A stretch of DNA of 64,000 bases, taken from NCBI RefSeq assembly GCF_947172395.1, contig NC_069110.1, positions 3,100,001 to 3,164,000 of the forward strand, read 5' to 3'. The notes under the pieces were generated by a model that saw nothing but the letters and a program-made list of their open reading frames with translations, had not been told where the DNA came from and made no database searches. The position numbers and the translations under genes were made by a program. This document shows, piece by piece, positions 1-11,722 of this stretch. How positions within the stretch are numbered: the stretch's first letter is position 1; the number at the start of each line of letters is the position of its first letter. Source of the stretch: Bicyclus anynana. Its lineage: Eukaryota; Arthropoda; Insecta; Lepidoptera; Nymphalidae.

Positions 1-3000
1 ACAGATAACAAAGATATTAGTAATTTTGTGAGAATGCCCTTAAAAATCTAACGATCATTAAGACCTACGACGTCATTAAATCGTACCATTTTGTATGGTG
101 CCGCAAATTCGACCCTTAAATCCCTGTAGCTCCGAAAGTAATGAACGAAGATACCCTGTTACTTTTACAAAATTGCTTTATTATTAGCGTACTTCTAATT
201 TATGTACAATTTAAAAAACTGTCATCATCCCTATTTAATATATCATGCTTTTTGATAATTTCATGAACCGGCAACCACAACAATTATGTAAGTGTTGTGG
301 TTGCCGGTTCGGATGATAATAATAATGAATAGTCTCTGCATAGATTACTATGAGATGTTACTTATATTGACCAGGACTAAATTCCAGACCTCAACTAAAA
401 CTAAATGAACTCAAAAAGAACCCAATAAATATTTTATTGACATCAACAACGAAAGCGACTTTGTTATAAACTATGTGATGTATCCAATATCCTCCAAATA
501 ACGTGTGTTAGAATTGGTATAGATTGTTAAACTTTAGTCTATTTGATTTTAGTCCAAACTAATACGTAGACATATTGAAAATATCAGAACAGTCAAATAT
601 TTATTACGTATAATTTTTCAGCACTATTTTGTATCTATACTATTTTTTTGTCGTAGATGGTAATCTTCTTATTGAATTTTGGGTTTTGTTAAGCTGAGTA
701 CGTTTTCGTTAATATACTTCCTGTGTAGATAAGACATCCTTTAGAAATAATTTTGTAAAGGAGATTTTATCTTAATGTCAAAACGATGACCTTTTTGAAA
801 ACTATTATCATTCCAAACTAGTGAAAGATTGTGACTTCGTGTAAAAACAGTTTTTTACAAACACAGCGAGACCATAATTTTTTTTTGTAATATTGCTGTA
901 AAATCGTTGTATTCTCACTGTAAACATAAAACATGAAAATTATACTTGAATAATCTTCCCTATCATTCATTCTAGAATCAACTAAATACCACTTCAGAAA
1001 AAGCAGTTTTTTGGTATTAGACACAGACACTTTAATTGTAATTCTATATGTATTATGGAATAGAAAATACATTTCATCCGTGTTTTGTTGTTAACATTTA
1101 TAAATATTTAAGCTACGCATATACTAGACCCAAATCGTCAGGGAAAAGAGTAAGTTCTCAATTTGGTGCTGTTACCTTTTTTAAAAATAATCATTATTTC
1201 TTTGAAGTCATTATAAAAAATTGCTTTACTTCTTTAGTTTATGCTTTGTTGGTGGTATTAGTTAATGATCAGAAGGTACCACATACGATGTAATTTTTCG
1301 CTTTTTAGTTTATTTTTGTGATTTTGAAGTCGGTGTTTTTGTGATTTTGAACTCATAGTGAACGAAAGCGCCACAGTACGGGCAATTTCGTTATTTTCAT
1401 TTTAACACTAAACTAATGAACCGATTTTCATGATAATTAATTGGGACCAGTCTGGAAGTATACTCTTTAAAACAAAAAAGATTTTTTAAAATTGGTTAAA
1501 AAATGACGAAGTTATGAGGTAACAAACATAAAAAAACTTATGCGCCGAATTGAGAACCTCCTTTTTTCAAGTCGGTACATTAGATCAAGAGTATACACAA
1601 TCCACTAAAATAACTTATTTATAATATTAGTATAAACTATATTAATCAAGTCTTATACATAAATTTCATTCAAAGTGAATCAGTTGTTAACAATTTGGTT
1701 CTTTAGATTTGACTGTAGATGCAAGTTAAATTAAATATTAATCTGAATCTGAAATCTTCAATTGAAAGGGTAAACACAAATAAACGCTTGTTGACAAGTT
1801 ATTGTTCTGACAATGTCAAATGTATTCAAGTATTATTCAATAAACGCGCTCCGTACATTCTCGGTAATTATATTGGTTTACAATAGATTATAATATGTTT
1901 TCCTGTATTATTTTGTTTTTGGGTCTGTTATTTCTTATCAGTGTACAATCAAGAAAAACTTTATAAGATGGAATTAAATAACAATAATACTAAAGTTATG
2001 CTAGAAAACCGATGTATTAAAGGTATCGTAAATCACAGGAATAAGATATTAATTTAAATCTTTTTTATGTATTCATGAATAAAACTGCTATTTATTATAA
2101 ATTTTACAAGCGGACCTTAAATATTTTTAGTGGCAAAATTAAATAGGTTAGGTTTGGTTAGGTTTAATTGGTTATCATTGGAAAAGTTAGTTTGCTGAGC
2201 GTTATCAAAAGTTTTATTGTCTGTAATTACATAAATTTAAACAAAAACTTGAAAATTGTAAATTGTTTTAAAATAAAAAAATTCCTTGGTTAGTATAGTC
2301 CCGTACAATTCGTGTAAACCGCAGATCTTTCTAGAATGTGTGTTATGTTGGTGATCCGTATCTCATAGTAAGGAAACAGTTTATGTGGGATCAAATTGCT
2401 GGATTTTTGGTATTTATTCATATTTTATTATTAGATGTTTTTATTACAGAAATCCAAAAATTATAACACAGAATTAAAAATTCTATTTTATTTATTTATG
2501 TATACTTTATTGCATAAAAACAACAACAAAACAACAAAAACAGAAGAAAACATAGGAAACAAGTTTGTGCAAAGGCGGTGTCATTGCTTATAGCAATATC
2601 TGCCAGACAACCTTTGGCTAAAGGATTTAATGTAATTAAATGCGGGATAGTGTATAAAAAAATACATGGAGAAAACAAAATAACAATAATAATTACATAC
2701 AAAAAATAGTATATAAATTCTGTTAACTATTATTTATATACATACCTTGAAATTAGTGCTACTTTGTAAAAAAAACTGAAATAATGTGAAATGAAAAGTG
2801 TAGATAACTTGCAATTCAGATATTAAAAATATTAAAAAAAAAATTGTAAAGTTTGGATAGTATTTTATTTTTATATTTACATTGTTAAAAATTAAAAAAA
2901 AGGACAAATAAATAAATGAGAAAAAAAAATGGTTATAGTATGAAACCCTCTCAATCTTGTTCCACTCGGTTTTGACTGTCTCGTGTTTTTATTATACTGG

Positions 3001-3492
3001 AATGACCCTGACTGATTCGTTAGAATTTCATGATTTATATTCGATGCTAGTGACAAAGAATCTTGTAAATTTGTGCGCATATAAACACGGTCTCGTAGAT
3101 CAAAATAGTGGTTTCAGTGTCTCTAGAAATGTTATCCATTGTGGTATTAGATACACGTGAAAGACGACGTATTTTTTGTAAATTTTTGTGACAGAAATTT
3201 CTAAAGTTCTAGTGTTTTAGAGGTATTTGATATGTCTTCCTCAGGTGGTATATAAAAAAATACATTTAAACAGTGTATCTTTTTTCGTATGGTGGTTATA
3301 AATTCTGAAGTTTAGTGTTCAGTTTTGGTAGTAATGTTATCAGTTAGGCGATAATCCATAATAAGATCAGCAATTTGTGATTTTGTCCAGCATTAAATCT
3401 CTATTGTCATGACCGAAAATAAACATTTTTGGTTGTATTACAAAATAATTATTAATTTTCAAATATTAAAAATTGTCGTTTTCTTTTAACAG
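1..3492 (+). other. Upstream intron of Fbxw7/ago, no exon recognised
   Basis: AT-rich sequence ending in the polypyrimidine tract and AG that precede the first Fbxw7 exon seen here. I found no coding segment in it. The short open frames are AT-rich and low in information. It contains a perfect 18-bp hairpin near 265-310 and a short run of TTAGG-like units near 2146-2165. The motif GTTCTCAATTTGG at about 1153 recurs inverted near 1545 (CCGAATTGAGAAC), suggesting an old foldback element. Confidence 0.6.
265..310. repeat. Perfect 18-bp inverted repeat (hairpin)
   Basis: Arms 265-282 (GAACCGGCAACCACAACA) and 293-310 are exact reverse complements around a 10-nt loop. The stem is GC-rich in an AT-rich setting. 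It could be a remnant of a DNA transposon or a structured transcript; nothing visible decides between these. Confidence 0.85.
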
Positions 3493-3708
3493 ATTCCTTC
3501 AGTGGACCAACGGTGAGAAGATTCAGGCTATAGACGCTTTTATCAACTTGTGTTCGCCGAGCCACGTTCGCTACATGATGAAATCAATCGAGCCGCTGTT
3601 TCAGAGGGATTTCATATCCTTATTGCCCAAGGAGTTGGCTCTTACCGTGCTGGGATACTTAGAGCCCAAGGATCTACTGCGTGCCGCCCAAACTTGCCGT
3701 TATTGGAG
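3493..3708 (+). CDS. ago: ago/Fbxw7 exon: dimerisation helix and F-box
   Basis: Acceptor ttcttttaacag, donor AG|gtaaga. The first base completes a codon begun in the previous exon, which is outside the window, and the exon ends in phase 2. It encodes the family signature RDFISLLPKELALTVLGYL and DLLRAAQTCRYWR. This is the Skp1-binding F-box preceded by the D-domain tail. The ATG-initiated reading from intron sequence upstream is not the true start. Confidence 0.96.
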
Positions 3709-6700
3709 GTAAGATGGCTTCATTTGAATGAATAAAGCCTCGGATGCAACCATTTGATAAAGACTGTGGTCATACACAATCATATTTTAGTATGATCCAG
3801 CAAACGTTCTCTGCTATAAACCTATATAACTTTCTTTCATACAAAAATATTAAACCTTCTGCGATATGTCTTATCAAAAAGATTGTTCTGTGTACAATCA
3901 ACAGTCTAGCTTAAGCTTTTCAAGCTTTTTGATCGAACCTTTAAGACCACTGATTGAAATGATTATTGGAACGATAATGGTCGACTGAAAATCCAGTATA
4001 GCGATAATTTTGTGAGTTAGGTCCAAATAGTCAGCTTTCAACATATTATTGACATTAGATTATAGTAATGTAAGAAATTATTGCACACTGACCAATTAAC
4101 TAATACTACTCGTATATCAGGGCTTGTATCTTCTCTGGTATACGTGTGTGGCAAGTCGATTCTCTATTTCTACAAACGCTAACGTTTCGAAAAGTAACAA
4201 AATGTATTTGTCCACCTTTTAATAGGAGATCGATGTCATTAACACTATAATATGACTTTTCTATAAGCTCAATTAAATCAAGATCAATTTATTATACAGG
4301 TTCCTAGCCGATGACAATCTTCTATGGAAGGAGCAGTGCCGTCGCAAAGGCTTGACCACCCTCAAGAAGATGCCCAAGTCCTTCCCGCGTTACGACAGCC
4401 CCTGGAAGACGGCTTTCATGCGCCAGTCCATGATACAAGAGAACTGGCTCCACAAGGTGGTGTCGCCTATTGAGATGAGGGGCCACGACGAGCATGTCAT
4501 CACTTGCCTACAGTTCTATGGCAATCGCATACTCAGCGGCAGTGATGATACTACGCTCAAAGTGTGGTCTGCTATCACTGGGAAGGTATGTTTTTTGAGA
4601 CATATGCATACGCATGCTTTTCAGAGAAAAGCTCCCTAGCTAAGACCGGGACTTGTGACCAAGCTGAAAGGTTTAGCAGTTTCTTTATGACAATCATTTT
4701 GTCTGCTCGTGATGGTTCTCTTGCCTCGTCAAGTTATCCTACCTTATTAGCATCTTTGGATACTTTGTTGGTTTTGGTTCTAAAGTAAAACCTACTGCAG
4801 TTCTAGTGAGGTCACAAATAGGTTATAAAGAGATTTTGCTGGTATGTATATAGATTAACCACAGAACAATTTTTAACTAATTAATACTCTTTGGATGTGT
4901 AACGGACCAGAAATGTTAACCAGACCAGACCAGTTAAACCTTAACCAGACTAAAATTATTAGTTAATAATTACTTTTTGATGTTTGGAAATATTAATTAA
5001 ACACATAATTTTTAATTAAGTTTCGTTAATGCATACAACTGAATAGTTGGAGATGCGTGCCCCGGACCAGATTCGAACCAATCTCCTCCGGAATTTGAGG
5101 CAGAGGTCAAATCTACAGGGCTATCACGGCTCCGATATACAAATGAATATCGTTTATATTAAATTTGATATATGATATGAATCAACTAAACTATTACAGT
5201 GTCTTCGCACGCTTGTGGGTCACTCTGGAGGGGTGTGGTCATCTCAGATGGTGGGCGATCTAGTCATCAGTGGTTCCACGGACCGGACCCTTCGCGTTTG
5301 GAGCGCTAGCAGTGGGCAGTGCCTGAAAGTCCTCGCCGGGCACACATCCACCGTCCGCTGCATGCATCTACACCAGAACAAGTAAGCTATTTGCGATCAC
5401 GGATTTGTACTTAGCTCACAGATTTATAAACTATAACTAGATTTATAAAGTGCCAATTCTTTGTATTGAACCCAGCGTACCCAGGGGCGTGGCCTAAATG
5501 GCTGTTTAATATTTAGTGAAAAATTAAATATGTCACCCTTACTTTAGAGTTGAATATTATTTATTCCTTTTGTCACAGAACAAAACAAGACTGCTAGTAC
5601 ATGCGCGGACACGCTTGCGTTGTTCCGCATACTCGGGTGTACGCGGGCCACGCCCCCTTGCTACTTCTATTGCTAAAAGCGTTAGCTTTTAGCGTTCTCT
5701 GTTCTGTGACTTAGCTATTCGCCTTGACCCATCCCGTCCCTTTACTGTTTTGTTATGTTCCGTTTTTCCTCAATTTTCTAATGTTTCAATGCTTATTCTG
5801 CTATTTGGGACAGAGGCCAATACAACAAAACCATCGGTCCAGCCATACTCAAGTTACTACTACAGCCTTTCTTGATGAGTACTGTTTACCAACAAACAAA
5901 TTAGATAACGCATGTCATATCATGACAAACCATACATAATTTTCAATAAATAAGTTTTATTGAAAATTATGTATGGTTTGTCTAAAAAATGTTATATAAA
6001 ATTTATTAACTATATCTAATTGTTCTAAGCTTATTAATCAAATTTATTTTCATTAATTTAAGAACAAATTAATTATAATTATTATTAGTGTGAAATGACT
6101 AGTGATTTATACCTTCATTTTTAATTTGTTTGTTGGTAAACAGAAAGTAAGGCAGTACAGTGTTCGAATAAATTCCACTTGGTTTTATATATTAAGATTA
6201 CTTTAACTTCTATGCGATCTATTCTATCCTTTTCAAGCGATTATATATTTCTTCGTGCGATATAAGCCAAAGTGAAATTATTATTGCAATGCGAATTGTA
6301 GATTATGAGACGGTGCATAGTCGTTTTTTTTTGTACAATAAATAGAGTTGCATGCCGTTTCATACTCTATTTTATCTTAAAGCTATAGATAGCAATGAAA
6401 CTCATGAACTAGAAAAACAAAACGTATTACGTAAGTTCAGAGTCACAAAAAATTCAATATGTCGCACGCTTCGACCTTCAATTATGGATACGCTCACGTG
6501 TATCCATAATTCTGATTTAGCATTTAGGGTTCGCTATGTTCGTAAACAAACTACAAAATCTTTCCAAAAGCTATGTAAACACCGTTTGTTATTCCTTCCT
6601 GTATACTTACTTACTATCGAGCGATTTTTTTTAAATATACAATAGGCTCGCGATTGACTGCGGTCTTATTGCTAGCGTATTTGCTGAGTCTATCATAAGA

Positions 6701-9700
6701 TTTGTTTTTGTACGTGTGTTGTATAAATAAAGTAGTCAGAGAAGTCAATAGACGACTGATTAGTGTGTCGTAGTAAGTCAAAAGGTCGTCCATTTTTTCA
6801 TCAATATATTTTTTCAACCTAACTGATAGCTTATAGTTTGCAATAAGTCGAAACTACTATAGTACCAGATCGTCTCATCTGGCTTTTGTCTTACTATCTT
6901 TAATTCTTCTATTCTATTTGCTTCTTTGTCTACGAGAAAAAGAAATAATATTACATTTGAAATTAAAATTTTTAATTTATTTTTTTCATGTATGTATTTA
7001 AAAAAAACATTTGAGCTATAATAAAATATTTAAAGGTAGATAAAAATAATAATTTTAGCTAAACGCGTTTCTATCTTGTGCAACGTATCTGACTAAAATA
7101 CGTTAAATGAGGCGAGATAAAAAATGTAAACAAATTGACAACATGATTGCTTACGACAGATAAAGGATTATAGATAATAATATTGGCTCCCATGCAACTT
7201 AGTCAGGTTGTATACCTATTTTATCTCGCCTCTTAGTTAAGCTAAAGCGCTCCCCTCTCGTACCTCTGGTATGACCAGCTGGTGGCATATAGCCTAATAT
7301 AATGAGGACTTGTTCTTGTTCTCTTTCTTTTGTCTATCGGAGATCAGTCTCTGGACCATAATCCAATCAAATGACTGTTTAGTATGTCGTTTCGAGCAGG
7401 TAGCAGCGACAGTGATTGTACCATTATTTTATGGTAAAGGAAACACCTCGAGCAAGTCCTAGGACTCGTGATCTTGAGAGTAGGTTTAAGGAATCCATTT
7501 CGACTAGCCACCACTCACCTTCCCCACCCGACATGTTCTCCATGCCCACACTAAACAGTTTATGATAAACAATAATTAAAAAACAAAACATTATTGCACA
7601 AAATCACTAACGCGACTGGCAGCGTGACGGCGTCTGCGCTGTCTAACAAAAAACTGAGCTAAAGTCATCAAATACCCTCTGATACCTCCAACACTGATAC
7701 CTCCCTTCTACAATAACCTAAGTAATGAATGTTAATACCACCTATAATCGAGGGACTTATAACACTAGCGTCCCTCCAGGAGGGAGTAACTACTATACTA
7801 TGTTGGCAAATCATGTCCTTTTCTGGCGGAATGTGCAGTCCCTGACGTCTAAAAATCTGATGGCAAGGCTGTTTTTATGCCGCTCAAGCTAAGCGTTTGT
7901 AGGCTTTTAGTGACCTGTCTATTTCTTCCTAAACAGGTGCAATGTTAAGGTATGTAAGTGTTTCTGAAGTCTTGCTGGACCATGGTGCATTGCATATGGC
8001 ATTCAATACATTGTTTTGGGATCGCTGAAGTATTTCAATGTTTGAGTGAGAAGCAGAGCCCCTGGGTTGAGCTGTAAATAACAAAAGACTGTGTAACTTC
8101 TTTACAGGGTGGTGTCTGGTTCCCGTGACGCAACCCTCCGCATTTGGTCGATCCCCGATGGGCGGTGTCTCCGTGTGCTAGTCGGCCACTTGGCTGCTGT
8201 GCGTTGCGTGCAATACGACGGCAAAGTTGTTGTTTCCGGCGCGTACGACTTCTTCGTCAAAGTGTGGAATCCGGACACAGGCGAATGCCTTCACACTCTA
8301 GCTGGACACACCAACAGAGTCTACAGTTTGCAAGTAAGAGAATGTGCAAAGATCGATAGTACTTTTCTTTTCACAGGATTTATTGCTTGAATTAGATCAT
8401 TGTAAATGACCTGAAATGTATTATGAATGACCTTATCGATCGTTTTACTGTATTTGGCCCCTCTGAAGTGTTCTGAATTTGAGAAAGTGCTTAATCATAT
8501 AAGCTTATACAAAAAAGTACCACCCTCGAGATGTCCTGTACATTCAAAGGTTTTATAGATTACGGGTTTTAAGGTATGGATATCTGTCACTGAGGTGTAT
8601 GATGTCTATACTTTGAGAACTACAAACTGACATGCCAAATATTTATGAGATAATCTTTCTAAATAAAAATAAAGAAAACGAAGTACAGCTAAGCCAGATG
8701 TTCCATCTATGGCACCATTATAGTAGAGTAAGGTAGGAGTAGAAGTAGGGATGTGTCGGGGTAGCGAAGAAGTAAACATAAGTCAATGCGTAGCTTGACC
8801 GGGTCCGTTAGTGTTATATAATATTTCTGATTTCAACCAGTTATATAGGCACACAGATCATATATTTAAAAACGTATGACACTAGTATCTAATATTGTCG
8901 CGTTTGACTATATATTAACTGTTTTTCAGTTCGACGGCATACACGTAGTGAGTGGCTCTCTGGACACTTCGATTCGCGTGTGGGATGTAGAGTCCGGCCA
9001 ACTGAAGCACACCTTGACAGGCCACCAGTCTCTGACATCAGGTATGGAGCTTCGCTCCAACATTCTGGTGTCCGGCAACGCGGACTCCACTGTCAAAGTG
9101 TGGGACATCACTACTGGCCACTGTCTGCATACTTTGTCTGGTAAGTGCCTTCTTTATTATCGTAATATGACACTTGTAATCGTTATACCCAAATTGTTAT
9201 TCTAATATATACGCTTCAATTGATCTATCTTCCGAGAGATCCTAGATATTTAAAAGTTTTGACTCTAGGCAGCTTGTATTGTTCTTCATTTCTTGTTTCT
9301 TTGTTCAATCTTTATGTTGGCGTTGATGGTGTCATTAAGGTTGTGAAGTTGCAGAACATATAGATGCATCAACCGTTTCCTTCTAGTGACTATTTGCATT
9401 GCTCTGTTTCTTGGATCTCTGGAAGCTTATTTGAAATGAGCAATACATTACGTCATATCGCTATGTGGCAGTCTGAGATTATCTTTAAGGAGGTCGTGTG
9501 TTTTGCTAGAGCTTTTAGTATGCCTTTACTGTCACTGCATATGTTAGTATTAAACTTTGTTATCTTTTTAGCGGTTATTGCTAAAGTCACAGTTGTTATG
9601 CCAATGGACTCGGTCTGGAACACGGAGTTATTCTTACCCAATGCTTGTGGTATGTTTATGTTGAACTCACGAAAGAAGACTCCTGTACCTGTTTCTGTAT

Positions 9701-11261
9701 TTGTTTTTGATCCATCTTAGTACACTTCCACTCGTGGGACGAAAATGGAAAACAATTCTAACATTAATAACATGAAAGGCTTAGAAGGCCCGCTAAGAGA
9801 TACACGTGGTCGCACTTTCATCAGGGAAGGAAAGCGAAGCAGATATTTCAGATTGCTCGACAGCCTCAGAAGTCAGAACTAGAAAAAGACGGCAGCCCTA
9901 TATCTGAAGAAGTGGAACTGGTTTAACAGAAAACATGGAGAGGTGGATCGCTGGCTCACACGCAGGCGCTTAATGATCACGGGATGTTCAACACTTATCG
10001 ATTCGGAATTGGGAAAACTCCAACAGAGAAACGTTAGTTCTGCGGAGAGGAAGATACCCTAACACATGCCACTTTTAAGTGCGCACAGCGCCGTAACCTC
10101 TCAAAATGTGATAACGCGTATGCTGAATAGCGAAGAAGCTGGCATGCATACGCACAAATGATAAGAAAGACAATGAGGAGAAGAGAGATTAGAGAAAAAG
10201 ATGAGAAGAGGAAGAGAGAAAATTCGTAAGAGGGTGGCATGAAGTAATGCATTGGGGTCCCGTGCCAACCTTGGAGTACAGTAGTGGTTTTTTAGTCCGT
10301 GCATGTCAAACCTGCCCTGTTGTAATTTTTTCCTCCTCTTCCAGGGGAAAAATGCATAAATAGTTAAGCATTGTGTAAAAACACTGAGTTGATATTACTA
10401 CATAATTGATAATATCTTAATGACAAACATGCTTGAAGGCCAAATTAATAAATGTAATGAATGTACTATTATAATCTGATTGTAAAGTCCAAAAGTGAAT
10501 GTAAACTAAGCCTTGAACTTGAAATAAATAAAAAAGATGGTCCATTTCAGGTCCACTCTTGTACCCCGTATCATTAAAATTTTAAAAATACAAGGATATT
10601 ATTAAAATCTAAATAAAAAGAAAAAAATAAAATTAAAACTCAAGTTTTTGAGTTATATCAAAATGGCGCCCTTAGAAAAACTGTGACATGACAATTGACA
10701 GCAAACGTCAAAACGAATACTGCATTGAAAACGTCATCAACCCGCCATTATTATCCTTATTAATGTTGCATTTCTTAAAAAAACAAAATATTATTTCGAA
10801 AGAATTAAAGTAAATTCGTAGATTTGTATAATCAAGACTAGTTTAAAAAAATATCTTCTTTTATTTCCGCTAGGGTACAATGACTGATCCTGGTCTCCAT
10901 TCAATTTTGGACCATCTCCTTTTGAATTCTTTTTATTAGGCCTTGGATCTCTAATGTTTGTATTTCTTCCGTAGGCTTGAACAAGCACCAGTCAGCGGTG
11001 ACGTGCCTCCAATCCAGCAGTCGCTTCGTGATCACCTCCTCCGACGACGGCACAGTGAAGTTGTGGGACGTCCGGACAGGTGAATTCATTCGCAACCTCG
11101 TGGAACTCGGGTCAGGGGGCTCCGGCGGGGTCGTGTGGCGCATACGAGCGTCCGCCACCAAGTTGATATGCGCGGTCGGCTCCAGGAACGGGACCGAGGA
11201 GACCAAACTTCTCGTGTTAGACTTCGACGTGCCCGGCGCATGTAGGAAGTGTGATGAATAG
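3493..11261 (+). CDS. ago: F-box/WD repeat-containing protein 7 (archipelago), 3' six exons
   Basis: Substrate-recognition subunit of the SCF(Fbw7/Ago) E3 ubiquitin ligase. In the known family it binds phosphodegrons of cyclin E, Myc and Notch and hands them to Skp1-Cul1-Rbx1. Exons by reading frame and GT..AG borders: 3493-3708, 4300-4585, 5200-5381, 8108-8333, 8930-9140, 10975-11261. All junction phases agree (2, 0, 2, 0, 1) and give 468 residues plus stop. Order: end of the dimerisation helix (FLQWTNGEKIQ), F-box (LPKELALTVLGYLEPKDLL), linker, eight WD repeats. Arginines corresponding to human R465 (TVRCM), R479 (SGSRDATLR) and R505 (AAVRCVQYDG), which bind phosphodegrons, are all kept. 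The C-terminus is DFDVPGACRKCDE, longer than the DFDVDMK end of the human protein. The N-terminal exons lie upstream of the window. Convergent with bab. Confidence 0.97.
3893..4040 (-). pseudogene. Decayed LINE C-terminal fragment in Fbxw7 intron
   Basis: The - strand translation KADYLDLTHKIIAI, STIIVPIIISISGL matches the fragment at 32500-32780. No intact ORF. Confidence 0.55.
4300..4585 (+). CDS. ago: ago/Fbxw7 exon: F-box-WD linker and WD blade 1
   Basis: Acceptor attatacag, donor AAG|gtatgt, phase 0 at the end. It encodes FLADDNLLWKEQC, a diverged linker with SPWKTAFMRQ (human SPWKSAYIRQ), then the first WD repeat (GHDEHVITCLQFYGNRILSG ending in TLKVWSAITGK). The linker differs most from vertebrate Fbxw7, while the WD core is nearly identical. 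Confidence 0.96.
5200..5381 (+). CDS. ago: ago/Fbxw7 exon: WD blade 2 and start of blade 3
   Basis: Acceptor ctattacag, donor AA|gtaagc, ends in phase 2. It encodes CLRTLVGHSGGVWSSQM, SGSTDRTLRVW and the phosphodegron-contacting segment GHTSTVRCMHLH, with the arginine equivalent to human R465, one of the cancer-mutation hot spots of the family. Confidence 0.96.
5573..5709. mobile_element. Possible MITE with GTCACAGAAC terminal inverted repeats
   Basis: 10-bp inverted ends GTCACAGAAC (5573) and GTTCTGTGAC (to 5709). Outside them lie the imperfectly inverted GCGTACCCAGGGGCGTGGCC (about 5474) and GGCCACGCCCCCTTGC (about 5646). The nesting suggests a degraded foldback DNA element. Confidence 0.45.
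5882..6143. mobile_element. Nested foldback (inverted-repeat) element
   Basis: The outer arms 5882-5903 and 6122-6143 are exact reverse complements over 22 bp, beginning CTGTTTACCAACAAAC. Inside, 5924-5950 and 5956-5982 form a perfect 27-bp hairpin with a 5-nt loop. This fits a non-autonomous foldback MITE, or one inserted in another. No coding capacity. Confidence 0.7.
7103..7240. mobile_element. TTAA-flanked MITE with GAGGCGAGATAAAA terminal inverted repeats
   Basis: The terminal inverted repeats GAGGCGAGATAAAA and TTTTATCTCGCCTC lie just inside TTAA at 7103-7106 and TTAA at 7237-7240. TTAA target duplications are typical of piggyBac-type elements, so this is probably a non-autonomous piggyBac-like MITE. 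About 138 bp, no coding capacity. Confidence 0.6.
7384..7635 (+). pseudogene. Degraded LINE ORF1-like 5' fragment
   Basis: Translates with interruptions to a segment around SSDSDCTIILW and RKHLEQV, followed by a proline-rich stretch and the non-coding tail cactaacgcgactggcagcg. The same order occurs on the - strand at 39853-40137. Two dispersed copies with the same internal layout indicate a retrotransposon; ORF1 of an R1-like LINE is the likeliest source. Confidence 0.5.
8108..8333 (+). CDS. ago: ago/Fbxw7 exon: WD blades 3-5
   Basis: Acceptor tttacag, donor CAA|gtaaga, ends in phase 0. It encodes VVSGSRDATLRIW, GHLAAVRCVQYDG and SGAYDFFVKVWNPDTGE, then GHTNRVYSLQ. It carries the equivalents of human R479 and R505, so the phosphodegron pocket is complete. 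Confidence 0.96.
8735..8812 (+). mobile_element. Helitron-like 3' end fragment
   Basis: The G-rich run ggtaggagtagaagtaggg is followed by taagtcaatgcgtagcttgaccgggtccgttag. This is nearly the same as the 3' end of the element at 23906-24193, which ends GACCGGGTCCGCTAG. It is a truncated, diverged copy in a Fbxw7 intron. Confidence 0.55.
8930..9140 (+). CDS. ago: ago/Fbxw7 exon: WD blades 5-6 and start of blade 7
   Basis: Acceptor gtttttcag, donor TCTG|gtaagt, ends in phase 1. It encodes FDGIHVVSGSLDTSIRVWDV, LTGHQSLTSGMEL and SGNADSTVKVWDITTG, close to the vertebrate protein. Confidence 0.96.
9726..10345 (+). pseudogene. Internally deleted R1-like LINE remnant
   Basis: Lies in the last Fbxw7 intron. 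The first part (to about 9900) has a gag-like basic stretch. Around 9960-10090 a frame gives RFGIGKTPTEKR, then a broken zinc-knuckle region CGEEDTLTHATFKC, which resembles the C..C/C-H-C end of ORF2 in R1-clade retrotransposons. The tail (about 10245-10330) is a 3' region. Stops and frame breaks show it is dead, and ORF1-like and ORF2 C-terminal pieces abut, implying a large internal deletion. Confidence 0.55.
10975..11261 (+). CDS. ago: ago/Fbxw7 last coding exon: WD blades 7-8 and stop
   Basis: Acceptor tatttcttccgtag, stop TAG at 11259-11261. It encodes LNKHQSAVTCLQ, ITSSDDGTVKLWDVRTGEF, SGGSGGVVWRIRAS and AVGSRNGTEETKLLVLDFDV, followed by the short tail PGACRKCDE. The core is almost invariant in the family and the tail is not. 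Antisense open frames over this exon are shadows. Confidence 0.97.
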
Positions 11262-11722
11262 CATCGACTCAACCGGCGCATCGTGCGTCGATACGCTAAC
11301 ATGTTTGCGCCGTGGAACTGCTGAACGCTATTTCTATTTGTATTGTTATGACTATTCGGTAAATCCCCACCCCCCCTGAATCCCCCCCTATCATCAATGA
11401 TGGATTTGCATATTATCGCTTTTTTTAATATTTTAAATTTTTACTATATACCCATTTTATTTTAAATTCTGATTGAGATTATGTTTTCGATCTCTCTTAA
11501 AATTTGCGAAATTAGATACGTTTTTTTTATATTTATCTAATTTCGCAAATTTAACAGTCACAACTTGTTACATACAGAGTGATTCGTAGTTAATGGATAA
11601 AGCGCAAACAGTAGATACACCACCTAATTAGTTAAAACTAAATTTGCATGCATTTATTCAACAATATATTTATTTTTTAATCGGGTCATCGTAATGAAAG
11701 AAAAATAATTATCGCAAATAAA
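11262..11722 (+). other. Probable Fbxw7 3'UTR with a 19-bp hairpin
   Basis: Follows the stop codon. The first AATAAA downstream is at 11717-11722, which would give a 3'UTR of roughly 460-480 nt. It contains a perfect 19-bp inverted repeat (11500-11518 with 11534-11552) separated by 15 nt rich in T. The UTR end is inferred; other AATAAA sequences lie just downstream. Confidence 0.5.

Larger units (their letters stand above)
5382..8107 (+). other. Fbxw7 intron with foldback elements and a LINE remnant
   Basis: Largest Fbxw7 intron in the window. It contains an inverted-repeat element bounded by GTCACAGAAC/GTTCTGTGAC (5573-5709), a nested foldback at 5882-6143, a TTAA-flanked MITE at 7103-7240, and a LINE ORF1-like fragment at 7384-7635. 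I see no additional exon. The longest open frame (6352-6645) has no recognisable domain. Confidence 0.7.

Noticed and set aside
2146..2165. Interstitial telomeric TTAGG repeat
   Set aside because: Only a few imperfect units (TTAGGTTTGGTTAGG); too short to mean a telomeric insertion.
9364..9720. 118-codon + open frame in a Fbxw7 intron
   Set aside because: No domain recognised, it lies between exons, and its composition is that of intron sequence.
10901..11302. 133-codon - strand open frame
   Set aside because: It is antisense to the last Fbxw7 exon and has no recognisable domain; the + frame matches Fbxw7 residue by residue.
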